Shown: piece after piece, positions 25,626 to 33,967 of the stretch
How the letters are laid out: every line of letters starts with the position of its first letter
Position numbering within the stretch: the first letter of the stretch is position 1
NCBI RefSeq assembly: GCF_006716765.1
Contig: NZ_VFPO01000001.1
Coordinates: 1,984,001-2,048,000 of the forward strand
Length of the DNA stretch: 64,000 nt
Origin: Actinomadura hallensis
Lineage (GTDB): Bacteria; Actinomycetota; Actinomycetes; Streptosporangiales; Streptosporangiaceae
Direction of reading: 5' to 3'
Position numbers and translations under genes: made by a program
Notes under the pieces: model-generated
The model's input: the letters and a program-made list of their open reading frames with translations, nothing else
Database searches by the model: none
What the model was told of the DNA's origin: nothing

Positions 25626-26098
25626 ATGAATGGGAGCGCCCGATATAGGCAGGACGCCGGTCGCCCGGTGCGGTGTGTCGTGGGTGGCGCGGTGCTGAGC
25701 GGCGACCCGGTCGTGCTCGGCACGCTCACGCTTCCGGGCGTCCCGCGGTCCGTGGGGTACGCGCGGCGGTTCCTGCGGGACCTGCTGCCGCCGGGGCATC
25801 CCGTCCTGGACGACCTGATGACGGTCGGAAGCGAGACCGTCTCCAACGCCATCGCCCACACGGCCTCCGGGGAGGGCGGCTGGGTGACGGTCAGCCTGCT
25901 GGGCGGGGCCGGTTTCTGCACCCTCGAAGTCGGGGACGACGGTGCGGGCGGCGGGCGTCCGCACGTCGAGGCGGAGAGCGGCGACGAGAACGGGCGCGGC
26001 CTCCGGATCGTGGAGGCGCTGACAGAGAGCTGGGGGTTCGGACGGACGGAGACCGCACCATCGTGTGGGCGCGATTCCGCTCGCCGTGCGGATTCTGA
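25626..26098 (+). pseudogene. HATPase (anti-sigma-type) protein, frameshifted near C-terminus
   Basis: The gene has an excellent AAAGGAGG site and encodes an RsbW-type HATPase: SVGYARRFLRDLL, ETVSNAIAHT (N-box), GDDGAGG and NGRGLRIVEALTESWGFGR (G-box). After that the frame is lost. The expected end DGDRTIVWARFR continues in another frame to the stop at 26098. Loss of one 4-bp unit in an ACGG tandem repeat at about 26040-26050 explains it. These proteins partner XRE/DUF397 cassettes. The core ATPase fold could still be made. Confidence 0.75.
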
Positions 26099-26171
26099 TC
26101 GGAAACACCGACAGGGGGTTGTCGCGACGCTTCCCGACGCTGGTGCCCGCAGCGTTCGAGAGAGGAGAACG

Positions 26172-26546
26172 ATGAGCGTTCCCGCGTACAACACCGTCGC
26201 GTGGTTCCAGGTCGGCACCGAGGCGCCGGAGGAGGCGCGCCGCTTCTACGGCGACCTGTTCGGCTGGCGGATCGAGGTCGACCCCGACGGCGACGGTTAC
26301 GACATGATCAGCTACCCGGGAGCCGACAGGCGCTCGGGAGGCATCTCGTACGAGGCCGACGCGTCCGGCAGGCACGCGATGTTCCTGGTCATGGTCGAGG
26401 ACGTCGACGCCGTCTGCGCGGAGACCGAGAGGCACGGCGGCAAGGTGGCGCTGCCCACCGTGACCGCGAGCACCGGCCTGAAGTTCGCCTACCTCGAGGA
26501 CCCGGCCGGCAACACGTTCGGCGTCTTCTCGCCCGCGGCGGGCTGA
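26172..26546 (+). CDS. VOC/glyoxalase superfamily protein
   Basis: The 124-aa protein is a VOC-family member like the antibiotic-resistance/27-kDa hydroxylase-type proteins. It opens with VAWFQVGTEAPEEARRFYGDLFGWRIE and ends with YLEDPAGNTFGVFSP. AGAGGAGAACG precedes the ATG. The substrate is unknown. It is followed by a strong hairpin that also serves the convergent aceE. Confidence 0.87.
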   Translation: MSVPAYNTVAWFQVGTEAPEEARRFYGDLFGWRIEVDPDGDGYDMISYPGADRRSGGISYEADASGRHAMFLVMVEDVDAVCAETERHGGKVALPTVTASTGLKFAYLEDPAGNTFGVFSPAAG

Positions 26547-26558
26547 CCCCGGCAACGC

Positions 26559-26590
26559 GAAGGGCCCCGAGGCGAACCTCGGGGCCCTTC
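26559..26590. terminator. Hairpin terminator between VOC gene and aceE
   Basis: A perfect 14-bp stem (GAAGGGCCCCGAGG) with a CGAA loop lies 12 bp after the VOC stop codon, between convergent genes. Confidence 0.87.
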
Positions 26591-26668
26591 CGGTCATCGC
26601 GGCCTACACCTCCGCGATCACCGCTGCGAGTGCCCGGTCATTGCGGCCTACACCTCCGCAATCACCGC
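26591..26668. repeat. 34-nt direct repeat downstream of aceE
   Basis: A 34-nt sequence (beginning CGGTCAT, ending ATCACCGC) occurs at 26591-26624 and again at 26635-26668, with two mismatches. On the minus strand each copy reads AVIAEV followed by a stop, and the copy nearer aceE is preceded by TVAAGD. Confidence 0.75.
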
Positions 26669-26721
26669 GTCTCCGGCGGCCACCGTACCGCGACGGTCCG
26701 CGGCCCGGTCGTCGCCCCGGC

Positions 26722-29511
26722 TCAGCCGTCGCCGCCGGTGTTGCTCTCGGCGCCGCTGACGCCGTTGGCGAAGACCTCGCTGACGTCGGCGTCCAGCCGG
26801 TAGCGGCGGATCGCTTGCTGCAGCGTCTCCGGCTTGACCTCGCCCTGCCGGGCCAGCCGGGTCAGCACCGCGAGGACGATCGAGGCGGCGTCCACGTGGA
26901 AGTACCGGCGGGCGGCGGCGCGGGTGTCGGAGAAGCCGAACCCGTCGGTGCCGAGCGAGGTGAAGTCCCCGTGGACCCAGGGTGCGATCTGGTCCGGTAC
27001 GGCGCGGGTGAAGTCGGACACCGCGACGATCGGGCCGGGGACGTTCTCCAGCCTGCGGGTCACGTACGGGACGCGCTGCTCGCCCTCGGGGTTCAGCAGG
27101 TTCCACTCGTCGCAGGCGCGCGCCTCGCGGGCCAGCTCGTTCCACGAGGTCGCCGACCACACGTCGGCCGCGACGCCCCAGTCCTCGGCGAGGAGCCGCT
27201 GCGCCTCCAGGACCCAGCGGGCGGCGACGCCGGACGCGAGCAGCTGCGCCCGCGGGGCCTGGTCGTTCGCGGCCACCGGCTCGGGGGCCGTCTGGTACAG
27301 GTACAGGCCCTTGAGGAGGCCGTCGACGTCCAGGTCGGCGGGCTCGGGCGGCTGCTGGTACGGCTCGTTGTAGACGGTCAGGTAGTAGAAGATGTCCTCG
27401 CCCTGGGGGTGCTCCTCCGACGAGCCGTACATGCGGCGCAGCGCGTCCTGCACGATGTGCGCCAGCTCGAACGCCCACGCCGGGTCGTAGTGGACGCACG
27501 CCGGGTTCGACGCGGCGAGCAGCGGCGAGTGCCCGTCGGCGTGCTGGAGGCCCTCACCGGTGAGGGTGGTGCGCCCGGCGGTGGCGCCGAGGAGGAACCC
27601 GCGGCCCATCTGGTCGGCCATCGCCCACATCTGGTCGCCGGTCCGCTGGAACCCGAACATCGAGTAGAAGATGTAGACCGGGATCATGTGCTCGCCGTGC
27701 GTGGCGTACGTGGTGCCCGCGGCGATCGTCGACGCCATCGAGCCGGCCTCGCTGATGCCCTCGTGGAGCATCTGGCCGCTCTCGGACTCCTTGTACGCCA
27801 GCAGGAGCTTGCGGTCCACCGCCTCGTAGGTCTGCCCGTGCGGCGAGTAGATCTTCGAGGTGGGGAACAGCGAGTCCATCCCGAACGTGCGGTACTCGTC
27901 CGGGGCGATCGGCACGAAGCGGGCGCCGATGTTCTCGTCCTTGATCAGGTCCTTGAGCAGCCGGACGAACGCCATCGTGGTGGCGACGTTCTGCTTGCCG
28001 GACCCCTTCTTCAGCTCGGCGTAGACGGGGTCGCCGGGCAGCTTGAGCGGTTTGGCGCGCACCACGCGCTTGGGCAGGAACCCGCCGAGCGCGGCGCGGC
28101 GCTCGCGCATGTACTGGATCTCGTCGGAGTCCTCGCCCGGGTGGTAGTAGGGCGGCAGCGGCTGCTCCAGCGCCGAGTCGGGGATGTCCAGGTAGAGGCG
28201 GTCCCGGAACTCCTTCAGCTCGGCCTTGGTGAGCTTCTTCATCTGGTGGGTGGCGTTGCGGGCCTCGAAGTCGGAGCCGAGCGTCCAGCCCTTGATGGTG
28301 TGCGCGAGGATCACGGTCGGCTGCCCGACGTGCTCGCGGGCCGCCTTGAACGCCGCGTACACCTTGCGGTAGTCGTGCCCGCCGCGCGACAGCTTGCGCA
28401 GCTCGTCGTCCGACAGGTGCTGGACGATCTTGCGCAGCCGCGGGTCGGCGCCGAAGAACTTCTCCCGGATGTACGCGCCGGACTCGACGGAGAACGTCTG
28501 GAACTGCCCGTCGGGGGTGGTGTTCATCTGGTTGACCAGCACGCCGTCGACGTCCTGCGCGAGGAGCGGGTCCCAGTCGCGGCCCCAGATGACCTTGATG
28601 ACGTTCCAGCCGGCGCCGCGGAAGAACGACTCCAGCTCCTGGATGATCTTGCCGTTGCCGCGGACCGGCCCGTCGAGCTGCTGCAGGTTGCAGTTGACGA
28701 CGAAGGTGAGGTTGTCGAGCTCCTCCCGGGCGGCCAGGCCGATCGCGCCGAGCGACTCGGGCTCGGCCATCTCGCCGTCGCCGAGGAACGCCCACACGTG
28801 CGAGCGGGACGTGTCCTTGATCTTCCGGTTGTAGAGGTAGCGGTTGAACCGGGCCTGGTACACCGAGTGGATCGCGGTGAGGCCCATGGACACCGTGGGG
28901 AACTCCCAGAAGTCCGGCATCAGCCGCGGGTGCGGGTAGGACGACAGGCCGCCGCCCGGGTGCGAGCGCTCCTGCCGGAACCCGTCCAGCTTCTCCTCGG
29001 GGAGACGTCCCTCGAGGTAGGCGCGGGCGTAGATGCCGGGGGAGGCGTGGCCCTGGATGAACACCTGGTCGCCGGACTCGCCGTGGTCCTTGCCGCGGAA
29101 GAAGTGGTTGAAGCCGACCTCGTACAGGGACGCGGCCGAGGCGTAGGTGGCGATGTGGCCGCCGACGCTGATCTCGGGGCGGTTCGCCCGCGACACCATG
29201 ATCGCGGCGTTCCACCGGATGTAGGCGCGGATGCGCCGCTCCACGTGCTCGTCGCCGGGGAACCAGGGCTCGTGCTCCGGCGGGATCGTGTTGATGAAGT
29301 CGGTGCTGCGGAGGCCGGGCACCCCGACCTGCAGCTCCCGCGCCCGCTCCAGGAGGCGCAGCATCACGTAGCGCGCCCTGCTGCGGCCCTGTGTCTTGGT
29401 GACCGTGTCCAGCGACTCCAGCCATTCCCTGGTCTCCTCCGGGTTGATGTCCGGAAGCTGACTCGGCAGGCCGTCGCTGATGATGGAAAAGCGTTGACGT
29501 CCGGAAGCCAC
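26722..29511 (-). CDS. aceE: Pyruvate dehydrogenase E1, homodimeric type
   Basis: The 929-aa thiamine-diphosphate enzyme decarboxylates pyruvate and passes the acetyl unit to lipoyl-E2, feeding acetyl-CoA to the TCA cycle and fatty-acid synthesis. The ThDP motif is [10 protein letters not shown] with [17 protein letters not shown] about 30 residues later. [28 protein letters not shown] is conserved in the AceE family. I chose the GTG start ([18 protein letters not shown]), with GAGGGG upstream. No E2 or E3 gene is adjacent, as is usual in actinomycetes. Confidence 0.96.
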   Translation of the reverse strand: MASGRQRFSIISDGLPSQLPDINPEETREWLESLDTVTKTQGRSRARYVMLRLLERARELQVGVPGLRSTDFINTIPPEHEPWFPGDEHVERRIRAYIRWNAAIMVSRANRPEISVGGHIATYASAASLYEVGFNHFFRGKDHGESGDQVFIQGHASPGIYARAYLEGRLPEEKLDGFRQERSHPGGGLSSYPHPRLMPDFWEFPTVSMGLTAIHSVYQARFNRYLYNRKIKDTSRSHVWAFLGDGEMAEPESLGAIGLAAREELDNLTFVVNCNLQQLDGPVRGNGKIIQELESFFRGAGWNVIKVIWGRDWDPLLAQDVDGVLVNQMNTTPDGQFQTFSVESGAYIREKFFGADPRLRKIVQHLSDDELRKLSRGGHDYRKVYAAFKAAREHVGQPTVILAHTIKGWTLGSDFEARNATHQMKKLTKAELKEFRDRLYLDIPDSALEQPLPPYYHPGEDSDEIQYMRERRAALGGFLPKRVVRAKPLKLPGDPVYAELKKGSGKQNVATTMAFVRLLKDLIKDENIGARFVPIAPDEYRTFGMDSLFPTSKIYSPHGQTYEAVDRKLLLAYKESESGQMLHEGISEAGSMASTIAAGTTYATHGEHMIPVYIFYSMFGFQRTGDQMWAMADQMGRGFLLGATAGRTTLTGEGLQHADGHSPLLAASNPACVHYDPAWAFELAHIVQDALRRMYGSSEEHPQGEDIFYYLTVYNEPYQQPPEPADLDVDGLLKGLYLYQTAPEPVAANDQAPRAQLLASGVAARWVLEAQRLLAEDWGVAADVWSATSWNELAREARACDEWNLLNPEGEQRVPYVTRRLENVPGPIVAVSDFTRAVPDQIAPWVHGDFTSLGTDGFGFSDTRAAARRYFHVDAASIVLAVLTRLARQGEVKPETLQQAIRRYRLDADVSEVFANGVSGAESNTGGDG

Positions 29512-29663
29512 GGGGTCCCCTCTGTCCTTACGTCCTTGCGGGTGAGACCGGGGCCGCCGCGCGGGCCGCCACCGGTCCCCGGCAGACTGTTGTCGCTCGT
29601 CTCGAGACCCCATCGTCGCCGTTCGCGGCGACTATCGCATCTCTACCAACCAGTAACCATTCT

Positions 29664-29679
29664 CCCCGGTCAACCGGGG
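29664..29679. promoter_or_regulatory. Dyad in the aceE/DUF1918 divergent region
   Basis: CCCCGGT-CA-ACCGGGG is a perfect 7-bp dyad in the 212-bp gap between aceE and the divergent DUF1918 gene. It could be an operator. The rest of the gap shows no gene. Confidence 0.35.
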
Positions 29680-29723
29680 TACGCACCCTTCGAGGACGGT
29701 TTTCCGAGCAGATCGGAGGAGCC

Positions 29724-29921
29724 ATGAAGGGGCGAGTCGGAGACCGGCTGCTGGTCCACGGCACAGTCGTGGGGCAGCCCGACCGGCAGGGAGAGATTCT
29801 CGAGGTGCGGGGGGAGAACGGGGATCCGCCGTTCCTCGTCCGGTTCGAGGACGGCAGCGAGACCCTGGTCTACCCGGGGCCGGACGCGGTGATCGAGCCC
29901 AAGGAGGAGATCGCCCGCTGA
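29724..29921 (+). CDS. DUF1918 domain protein
   Basis: The 65-aa protein is a DUF1918 beta-barrel-like small protein (GRVGDRLLVHGTVVGQPDRQGEILEV ... RFEDG). The family is widespread in actinomycetes and of unknown function. GGAGG precedes the ATG. It is divergent from aceE and followed by a strong hairpin. Confidence 0.93.
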   Translation: MKGRVGDRLLVHGTVVGQPDRQGEILEVRGENGDPPFLVRFEDGSETLVYPGPDAVIEPKEEIAR

Positions 29922-29954
29922 CCGGGCCCGCGCGTGCCCCGCACCGCGAGATCG

Positions 29955-29982
29955 CGCGGCCCCGGATGCGTCCGGGGCCGCG
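29955..29982 (+). terminator. Hairpin terminator after DUF1918 gene
   Basis: A perfect 12-bp stem with a TGCG loop lies just 34 bp beyond the DUF1918 stop and 9 bp before the next start. Confidence 0.8.
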
Positions 29983-29990
29983 GATCGGGT

Positions 29991-30410
29991 ATGCCGGAGG
30001 TCATGGAGAGCACTGTGATCCGCGTGTCGACCGGCGCACGCGAGACCGTGCACGACATCACGGCCGAGTGCGAGAGGTTCGCCGCGTCCGCGGGAGGCGA
30101 CGGGCTGCTGCACGTCTTCGTCCCGCACGCCACCGCCGGCGTGGCAATCATCGAGCTGGGGGCCGGCAGCGACGACGACCTGCTCGCCGCCCTCGGGGAC
30201 CTGCTCCCGGCGGACGACCGCTGGCGGCACGCGCACGGCTCCCCGGGGCACGGGCGGTCGCACGTGATGCCCGCCCTCATCCCGCCGTTCGCGACGCTCC
30301 CGGTCGTCGGCGGGCGGCTGGCTCTGGGAACATGGCAGTCGGTCGCCCTCGTCGACCTCAACGTGGACAACCCCGACAGGCAGATCCAGCTGTCCTTTCT
30401 CAAGGGATGA
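29991..30410 (+). CDS. YjbQ/UPF0047 family protein
   Basis: The ~139-aa cytoplasmic protein has the YjbQ signature HVFVPHATAGVAIIE and HAHGSPGHGRSHVMPALIPP, with clustered His residues that form the active site in the family, and GTWQSVALVDLN near the end. Members have thiamine-phosphate-synthase-like activity, but the physiological role is unclear. Two ATGs are possible (29991 and 30003). The second has GGAGG too close, so I used the first. Confidence 0.88.
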   Translation: MPEVMESTVIRVSTGARETVHDITAECERFAASAGGDGLLHVFVPHATAGVAIIELGAGSDDDLLAALGDLLPADDRWRHAHGSPGHGRSHVMPALIPPFATLPVVGGRLALGTWQSVALVDLNVDNPDRQIQLSFLKG

Positions 30411-30627
30411 AGGACGTGCGTCACCCTCTGTGGGCGCCCAGTCACAGCGATCTTCGTAATCGGGCCAATGAGGCCACCAAAAGCCGGGAAGACACTTGCG
30501 CTAGGGGCCCTCACTTGTGTGGACTGTCCCGCAAACACCGCACAGGTGCGGGCGGACCGTCCGTTCCGGGGGCCCGGAATGCACACGCACGGCACCGTGC
30601 GGACTTGACGACCATGGGAGGACTTTC

Positions 30628-31056
30628 GTGAGCGCGACCGCGGGTCAGGCGCAGTCTGAGCGCAGCCTGGCCGAACGGCTCGGCGTCAAACCGGGCCAGG
30701 TGGTGCAGGAGATCGGCTACGACGACGACGTCGACGAGGAGCTCAGGGAATCGGTCGAGGCCGTCACGGGGAACGAGCTCGTCGACGAGGACTACGACGA
30801 CGTGGTCGACGTCGTGCTGCTGTGGTGGCGCGAAGATGACGGCGACCTCTTCGAGGGCCTGACGGACGCGATGGTCCCGTTGACCAGCGGCGGCGACATC
30901 TGGCTGCTGACGCCCAAGGCGGGCCGCGAGGGCCACGTGGAGCCGAGCGACATCGGCGAGGCCGCGCAGACGGCCGGGCTCTCGCAGACCAGCAGCATCA
31001 GCGCGGCCAAGGAGTGGTCTGGAACGCGGCTGGTCGCGCCCAAGGTCCGTAAGTAG
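30628..31056 (+). CDS. DUF3052 domain protein
   Basis: The 142-aa acidic protein (RLGVKPGQVVQEIGYDDDVDEELR ... DIWLLTPKAG) is a DUF3052 member. The family is conserved in actinomycetes next to aceE and the AhpE peroxiredoxin, as here. The function is unknown. The GTG start has GGGAGG 6 nt upstream. Confidence 0.93.
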   Translation: MSATAGQAQSERSLAERLGVKPGQVVQEIGYDDDVDEELRESVEAVTGNELVDEDYDDVVDVVLLWWREDDGDLFEGLTDAMVPLTSGGDIWLLTPKAGREGHVEPSDIGEAAQTAGLSQTSSISAAKEWSGTRLVAPKVRK

Positions 31057-31100
31057 TCCCCGGTACCCGGTCCCCGGGACGTGGGGGGTGGCAGACTTGT

Positions 31101-31129
31101 CCCCGTTCCCCACGCCGGTGGGGACGGGG
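31101..31129 (+). terminator. Imperfect hairpin before peroxiredoxin gene
   Basis: A GC-rich stem (CCCCGTTCCCCAC against GTGGGGACGGGG) with one bulged base lies in the 114-bp gap between the DUF3052 and peroxiredoxin genes. It may be an attenuator or terminator. Confidence 0.45.
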
Positions 31130-31170
31130 CGTTGCCCCGCCGCGGGCGGGGACGATCGGCGGGAGAGGCT

Positions 31171-31626
31171 GTGGCGGTCGAGGTAGGCGACGGCGCACCG
31201 GACTTCGAGCTGAAGGACCAGCACGGCGCGCCGGTGAAGCTGTCGGACTTCCGCGGGGAGAAGAACGTCGTCCTGGTGTTCTATCCGCTGGCGTTCAGCG
31301 GCGTCTGCTCGGGCGAGCTGTCCCGGATCCGGGACGAGCTGCCCACGCTGGGCGACGACGTCGAGGTGCTCGCGGTGTCGGTCGACTCGATGTTCGCGCT
31401 GCGCGCGTGGGCCGACCAGGAGCACTACCAGTTCCCGCTCCTGTCGGACTTCTGGCCGCACGGCGAGACGGCCCGGCGCTACGGAGTCTTCGACGAGGAC
31501 CGGGGCGTCGCCCTGCGCGGCACCTTCATCATCGACGCCGAAGGCGTGGTCCGCTGGAAGGTCGTGAACGCGATCCCTGACGCACGCGACGTCGACGAGT
31601 ACCGCAAGGCGCTCGCCGAGATCTGA
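31171..31626 (+). CDS. ahpE: Peroxiredoxin, AhpE type
   Basis: The 151-aa thiol peroxidase reduces peroxides and peroxynitrite. The peroxidatic Cys lies in [14 protein letters not shown]. As in mycobacterial AhpE there is no second conserved resolving Cys, so it is a 1-Cys type. [12 protein letters not shown] is the usual C-terminal strand. The GTG start has GGGAGAG upstream. The neighbour order DUF3052-ahpE is conserved in actinomycetes. Confidence 0.92.
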   Translation: MAVEVGDGAPDFELKDQHGAPVKLSDFRGEKNVVLVFYPLAFSGVCSGELSRIRDELPTLGDDVEVLAVSVDSMFALRAWADQEHYQFPLLSDFWPHGETARRYGVFDEDRGVALRGTFIIDAEGVVRWKVVNAIPDARDVDEYRKALAEI

Positions 31627-31685
31627 GCGAACCGGACCGGGCCCGGCCCGCCGCCGGGACCGGTCCCCGCACCCCTGGAGGTGTG

Positions 31686-32027
31686 ATGCCCTGCTTCCGC
31701 TGCGGGGCGCGGCAGACGGACCCCGTGCGCGGCGCGAGCCCGTGGAAGCGCGGGGTCCGGGCGGATCGCCAGGTGCTGATCTGCCCCGGCTGCCAGGCGG
31801 CCCGCGACTGGGCGGACGCCCTCGACCGCTGTTCGGGCTGCGGCTCGGCCGCCCTGGTGTGCCGTCTCGGCGAGGTGGAGTGCCGCGACTGCGGCCACAC
31901 CCGCGACGCGGCCCCGGGCGACCTCGTCCACTCGGGAGCCCCGCCGGGCGGGTCCGGCGACGGCGACCTCTCCGAGGAGGTCGCGGCCGCCCTGAACCGC
32001 GTCCTCAGGCGAGGTCTCGCGCTCTAG
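31686..32027 (+). CDS. Zinc-ribbon protein of unknown function
   Basis: The 113-aa protein has four CxxC pairs: CFRCG, CPGC, CSGCG and CRDCG. This suggests two zinc ribbons. The C-terminus is a short helix (SEEVAAALNRVLRRGL). GGAGG lies 4 nt before the ATG. It is the last gene before a bidirectional terminator. I do not recognise a named family. Confidence 0.75.
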   Translation: MPCFRCGARQTDPVRGASPWKRGVRADRQVLICPGCQAARDWADALDRCSGCGSAALVCRLGEVECRDCGHTRDAAPGDLVHSGAPPGGSGDGDLSEEVAAALNRVLRRGLAL

Positions 32028-32053
32028 AGGACCGCCATAGAGACGAAAAGGGG

Positions 32054-32093
32054 CCGGGAGGGCGCCCTCGCGCCCGCTGGGGCGCCCTCCCGG
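32054..32093. terminator. Bidirectional hairpin terminator
   Basis: A perfect 14-bp stem with a 12-nt loop lies between the convergent zinc-ribbon and phosphoribulokinase genes. Confidence 0.85.
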
Positions 32094-32163
32094 TGGCCGC
32101 GTGGCGCGCGGCCCGGAGCACAGGTCCGAAGCTCCGGGGCCTCCCCGCGCACCCGCGGAGTTT

Positions 32164-33135
32164 TCAGGCCGCCTGCCGGTGGTCCGCGTCCAGCAGGTGG
32201 TAGAGCAGGAGCAGCTGGGTGATGGCCAGGGGGTCGCTGGTGCCGCCGTCCCCCAGCTGGCCGAGGACGCCGGGGTCGGGGAGCGCGGCGCCGGCGCGGG
32301 GTCCGAGGCGCTCCAGGATGGCCTTCTTCACCACCTGCGACTCCTCGGGGGAAACGTAGCCGTGGACGTGCAGGGCGTCGACCGGGCGGCCGTCGGTGTC
32401 GCGGTGCAGGCGCAGGTGCATCGCGGTCTCGGTGTCGCCGGCGCCGCTGTCCAGGACGTCCGCCAGCTCCGGGTGGTCGATCGTGGGGCGCAGCAGGAGC
32501 TCGGCCGACAGCGGCGTGCCGGGCGGGTCGAGCCGGCCGGCGACGGGCGCGAAGCGGACGACGATGTCGGCGTGCTTGCGCTGCGGCCGGATGTAGGCGG
32601 CGCTCTCGGGCTCGCGGCGGGCGAGCTCCTCCATGACCTGCTCGGGCGTGTAGCCGCGCTTGGCGCAGTCGCGGCGCACCTTCCACGAGTGGCGCAGCGG
32701 CTCGGGCGGGTCGAGGTACACGGTGATGTCGAAGCAGGCGCGCGCCATCCGGGTGTGCAGGGGGAGCAGGCCCTCGACGATCACGAAGTCGCGGGGCTCG
32801 ACCAGCTCGGGGCGGACGAGTTCGCCGGTGGAGTGGTCGTAGACGGGTTTGAGGATGGGTTCGCCCATCGACAGCAGCTGGAGGTGCTGCTCCATGATGT
32901 CGATGTGGTTGCAGTCGGGGTGCAGCGCCGTGAACGGCTTGCCCGCCCGTTCCGCGCGGTCATAGCGGTGGTAGTCGTCCACGCAGACCGCCGTCATCCT
33001 GTCGGCCCCCAGGCACCGTACAAGCCCCCTGGTCAGTGTGGTCTTGCCCGCCGCACTGTCGCCCGCGATGGCGAGCATGACGGGGCGGCGGCCGGTCCCG
33101 CGCGCCCGGAGCATGTGCACGATCCGATGGGGCAC
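32164..33135 (-). CDS. prkB: Phosphoribulokinase
   Basis: This 323-aa kinase phosphorylates ribulose-5-phosphate with ATP to give RuBP, the RuBisCO substrate. The P-loop is GDSAAGKTT (residues 25-33). Conserved PRK features follow: VCVDDYHRYDR, the ALHPDCNHIDIM segment and VIVEGLLPLHTRMARACFDI. Its length and sequence separate it from uridine kinase. The GTG start has GGAGGGAG upstream. RuBisCO and CbbX genes lie 4.7 kb away, which supports the call. The symbol is by function. Confidence 0.9.
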   Translation of the reverse strand: MPHRIVHMLRARGTGRRPVMLAIAGDSAAGKTTLTRGLVRCLGADRMTAVCVDDYHRYDRAERAGKPFTALHPDCNHIDIMEQHLQLLSMGEPILKPVYDHSTGELVRPELVEPRDFVIVEGLLPLHTRMARACFDITVYLDPPEPLRHSWKVRRDCAKRGYTPEQVMEELARREPESAAYIRPQRKHADIVVRFAPVAGRLDPPGTPLSAELLLRPTIDHPELADVLDSGAGDTETAMHLRLHRDTDGRPVDALHVHGYVSPEESQVVKKAILERLGPRAGAALPDPGVLGQLGDGGTSDPLAITQLLLLYHLLDADHRQAA

Positions 33136-33273
33136 CTTCGGCTCCCTCCGTCCTGCGGAATTCGGTTTTCGTGTAGGAGAGTACGGGGCGGGTTCGCGGC
33201 CGCTCTTCCCCCATCCAGGGGAGTGCGGGGGTGAAATGCCGGAGGACGCCTCCGCATCAGCGCCGGGGGTTGC

Positions 33274-33287
33274 CTACTGGCCAGTAG
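33274..33287 (+). promoter_or_regulatory. 14-bp palindrome before response regulator
   Basis: CTACTGGCCAGTAG is a perfect palindrome 23 bp upstream of the response regulator ATG, within the divergent region shared with the phosphoribulokinase gene. It overlaps the likely promoter and could bind the regulator itself. Confidence 0.45.
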
Positions 33288-33310
33288 CTTGCGGTTGTTA
33301 TCGTGCGGGA

Positions 33311-33967
33311 ATGGGAGTCCCCGTACGCGTCGTCCTGGTCGACGACCACGAGATGATCCTCGCCGGGCTGCAGGCGATGCTGGCCGGGTTCCCCGGCCGC
33401 GTGCGCGTCGTGGGCCAGGCGGGGTCGGGAGACGAGGCGACCCGGCTGGTGACCGCGCTGCGCCCCGACGTCGTCCTGCTGGACGTGCGGCTCGGCGCGG
33501 AGAGCGGCCTCGACCTGTGCCGCCGGCTCACCGGGCGGGTCCCCGAGGCGCGGGTGGTGTTCCTCTCGGTCTACGACGACGAGCAGTACGTCTTCGAGGC
33601 GCTGCGGGCCGGGGCGGGCGGGTACCTGCTCAAGCGGGTGGACGGCCCGGAGCTCGTCCGCCGCCTGGAGGAGGTCGCGCAGGGCGAGACGGTCGTGGAC
33701 CCGACGCTCGCGGGCCGGATGGCGGTCACCGCGGCCCGGCTCACCCGCGGCGAGTTCTGGCCGGGCGCCAACCGCGGGCTCACCCAGCGCGAGAGCGAGG
33801 TGCTGTCGCTGCTGGTGAGCGGGCTGTCCAACAAGGCGATCGCGGCGCGGCTCGTGCTGAGCGAGGAGACCGTCAAGAGCCACCTGCGCGCGCTCTACCG
33901 CAAGCTGGAGGTGACCGACCGGTCCGCCGCGATCGCGGTCGCCCTGCGCGAGGGGCTGTTCCGGTGA
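33311..33967 (+). CDS. NarL/LuxR-type response regulator
   Basis: The 218-aa regulator has a receiver domain (VVLVDDHEMILAG, phosphoacceptor Asp in VVLLDVRLG, Lys in GYLLKRV) and a LuxR helix-turn-helix (LTQRESEVLSLLVSGLSNKAIAARLVLSEETVKSHLR). It is coupled to its kinase by a GTGA overlap. It is divergent from phosphoribulokinase, and RuBisCO lies 3.9 kb downstream, so control of carbon fixation is plausible but unproven. Confidence 0.93.
   Translation: MGVPVRVVLVDDHEMILAGLQAMLAGFPGRVRVVGQAGSGDEATRLVTALRPDVVLLDVRLGAESGLDLCRRLTGRVPEARVVFLSVYDDEQYVFEALRAGAGGYLLKRVDGPELVRRLEEVAQGETVVDPTLAGRMAVTAARLTRGEFWPGANRGLTQRESEVLSLLVSGLSNKAIAARLVLSEETVKSHLRALYRKLEVTDRSAAIAVALREGLFR

Noticed and set aside
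26641..29727. 1028-codon open frame on the plus strand
   Set aside because: It lies antisense to aceE, whose motifs are unambiguous. The translation is Val/Leu/Arg-rich without any family pattern.
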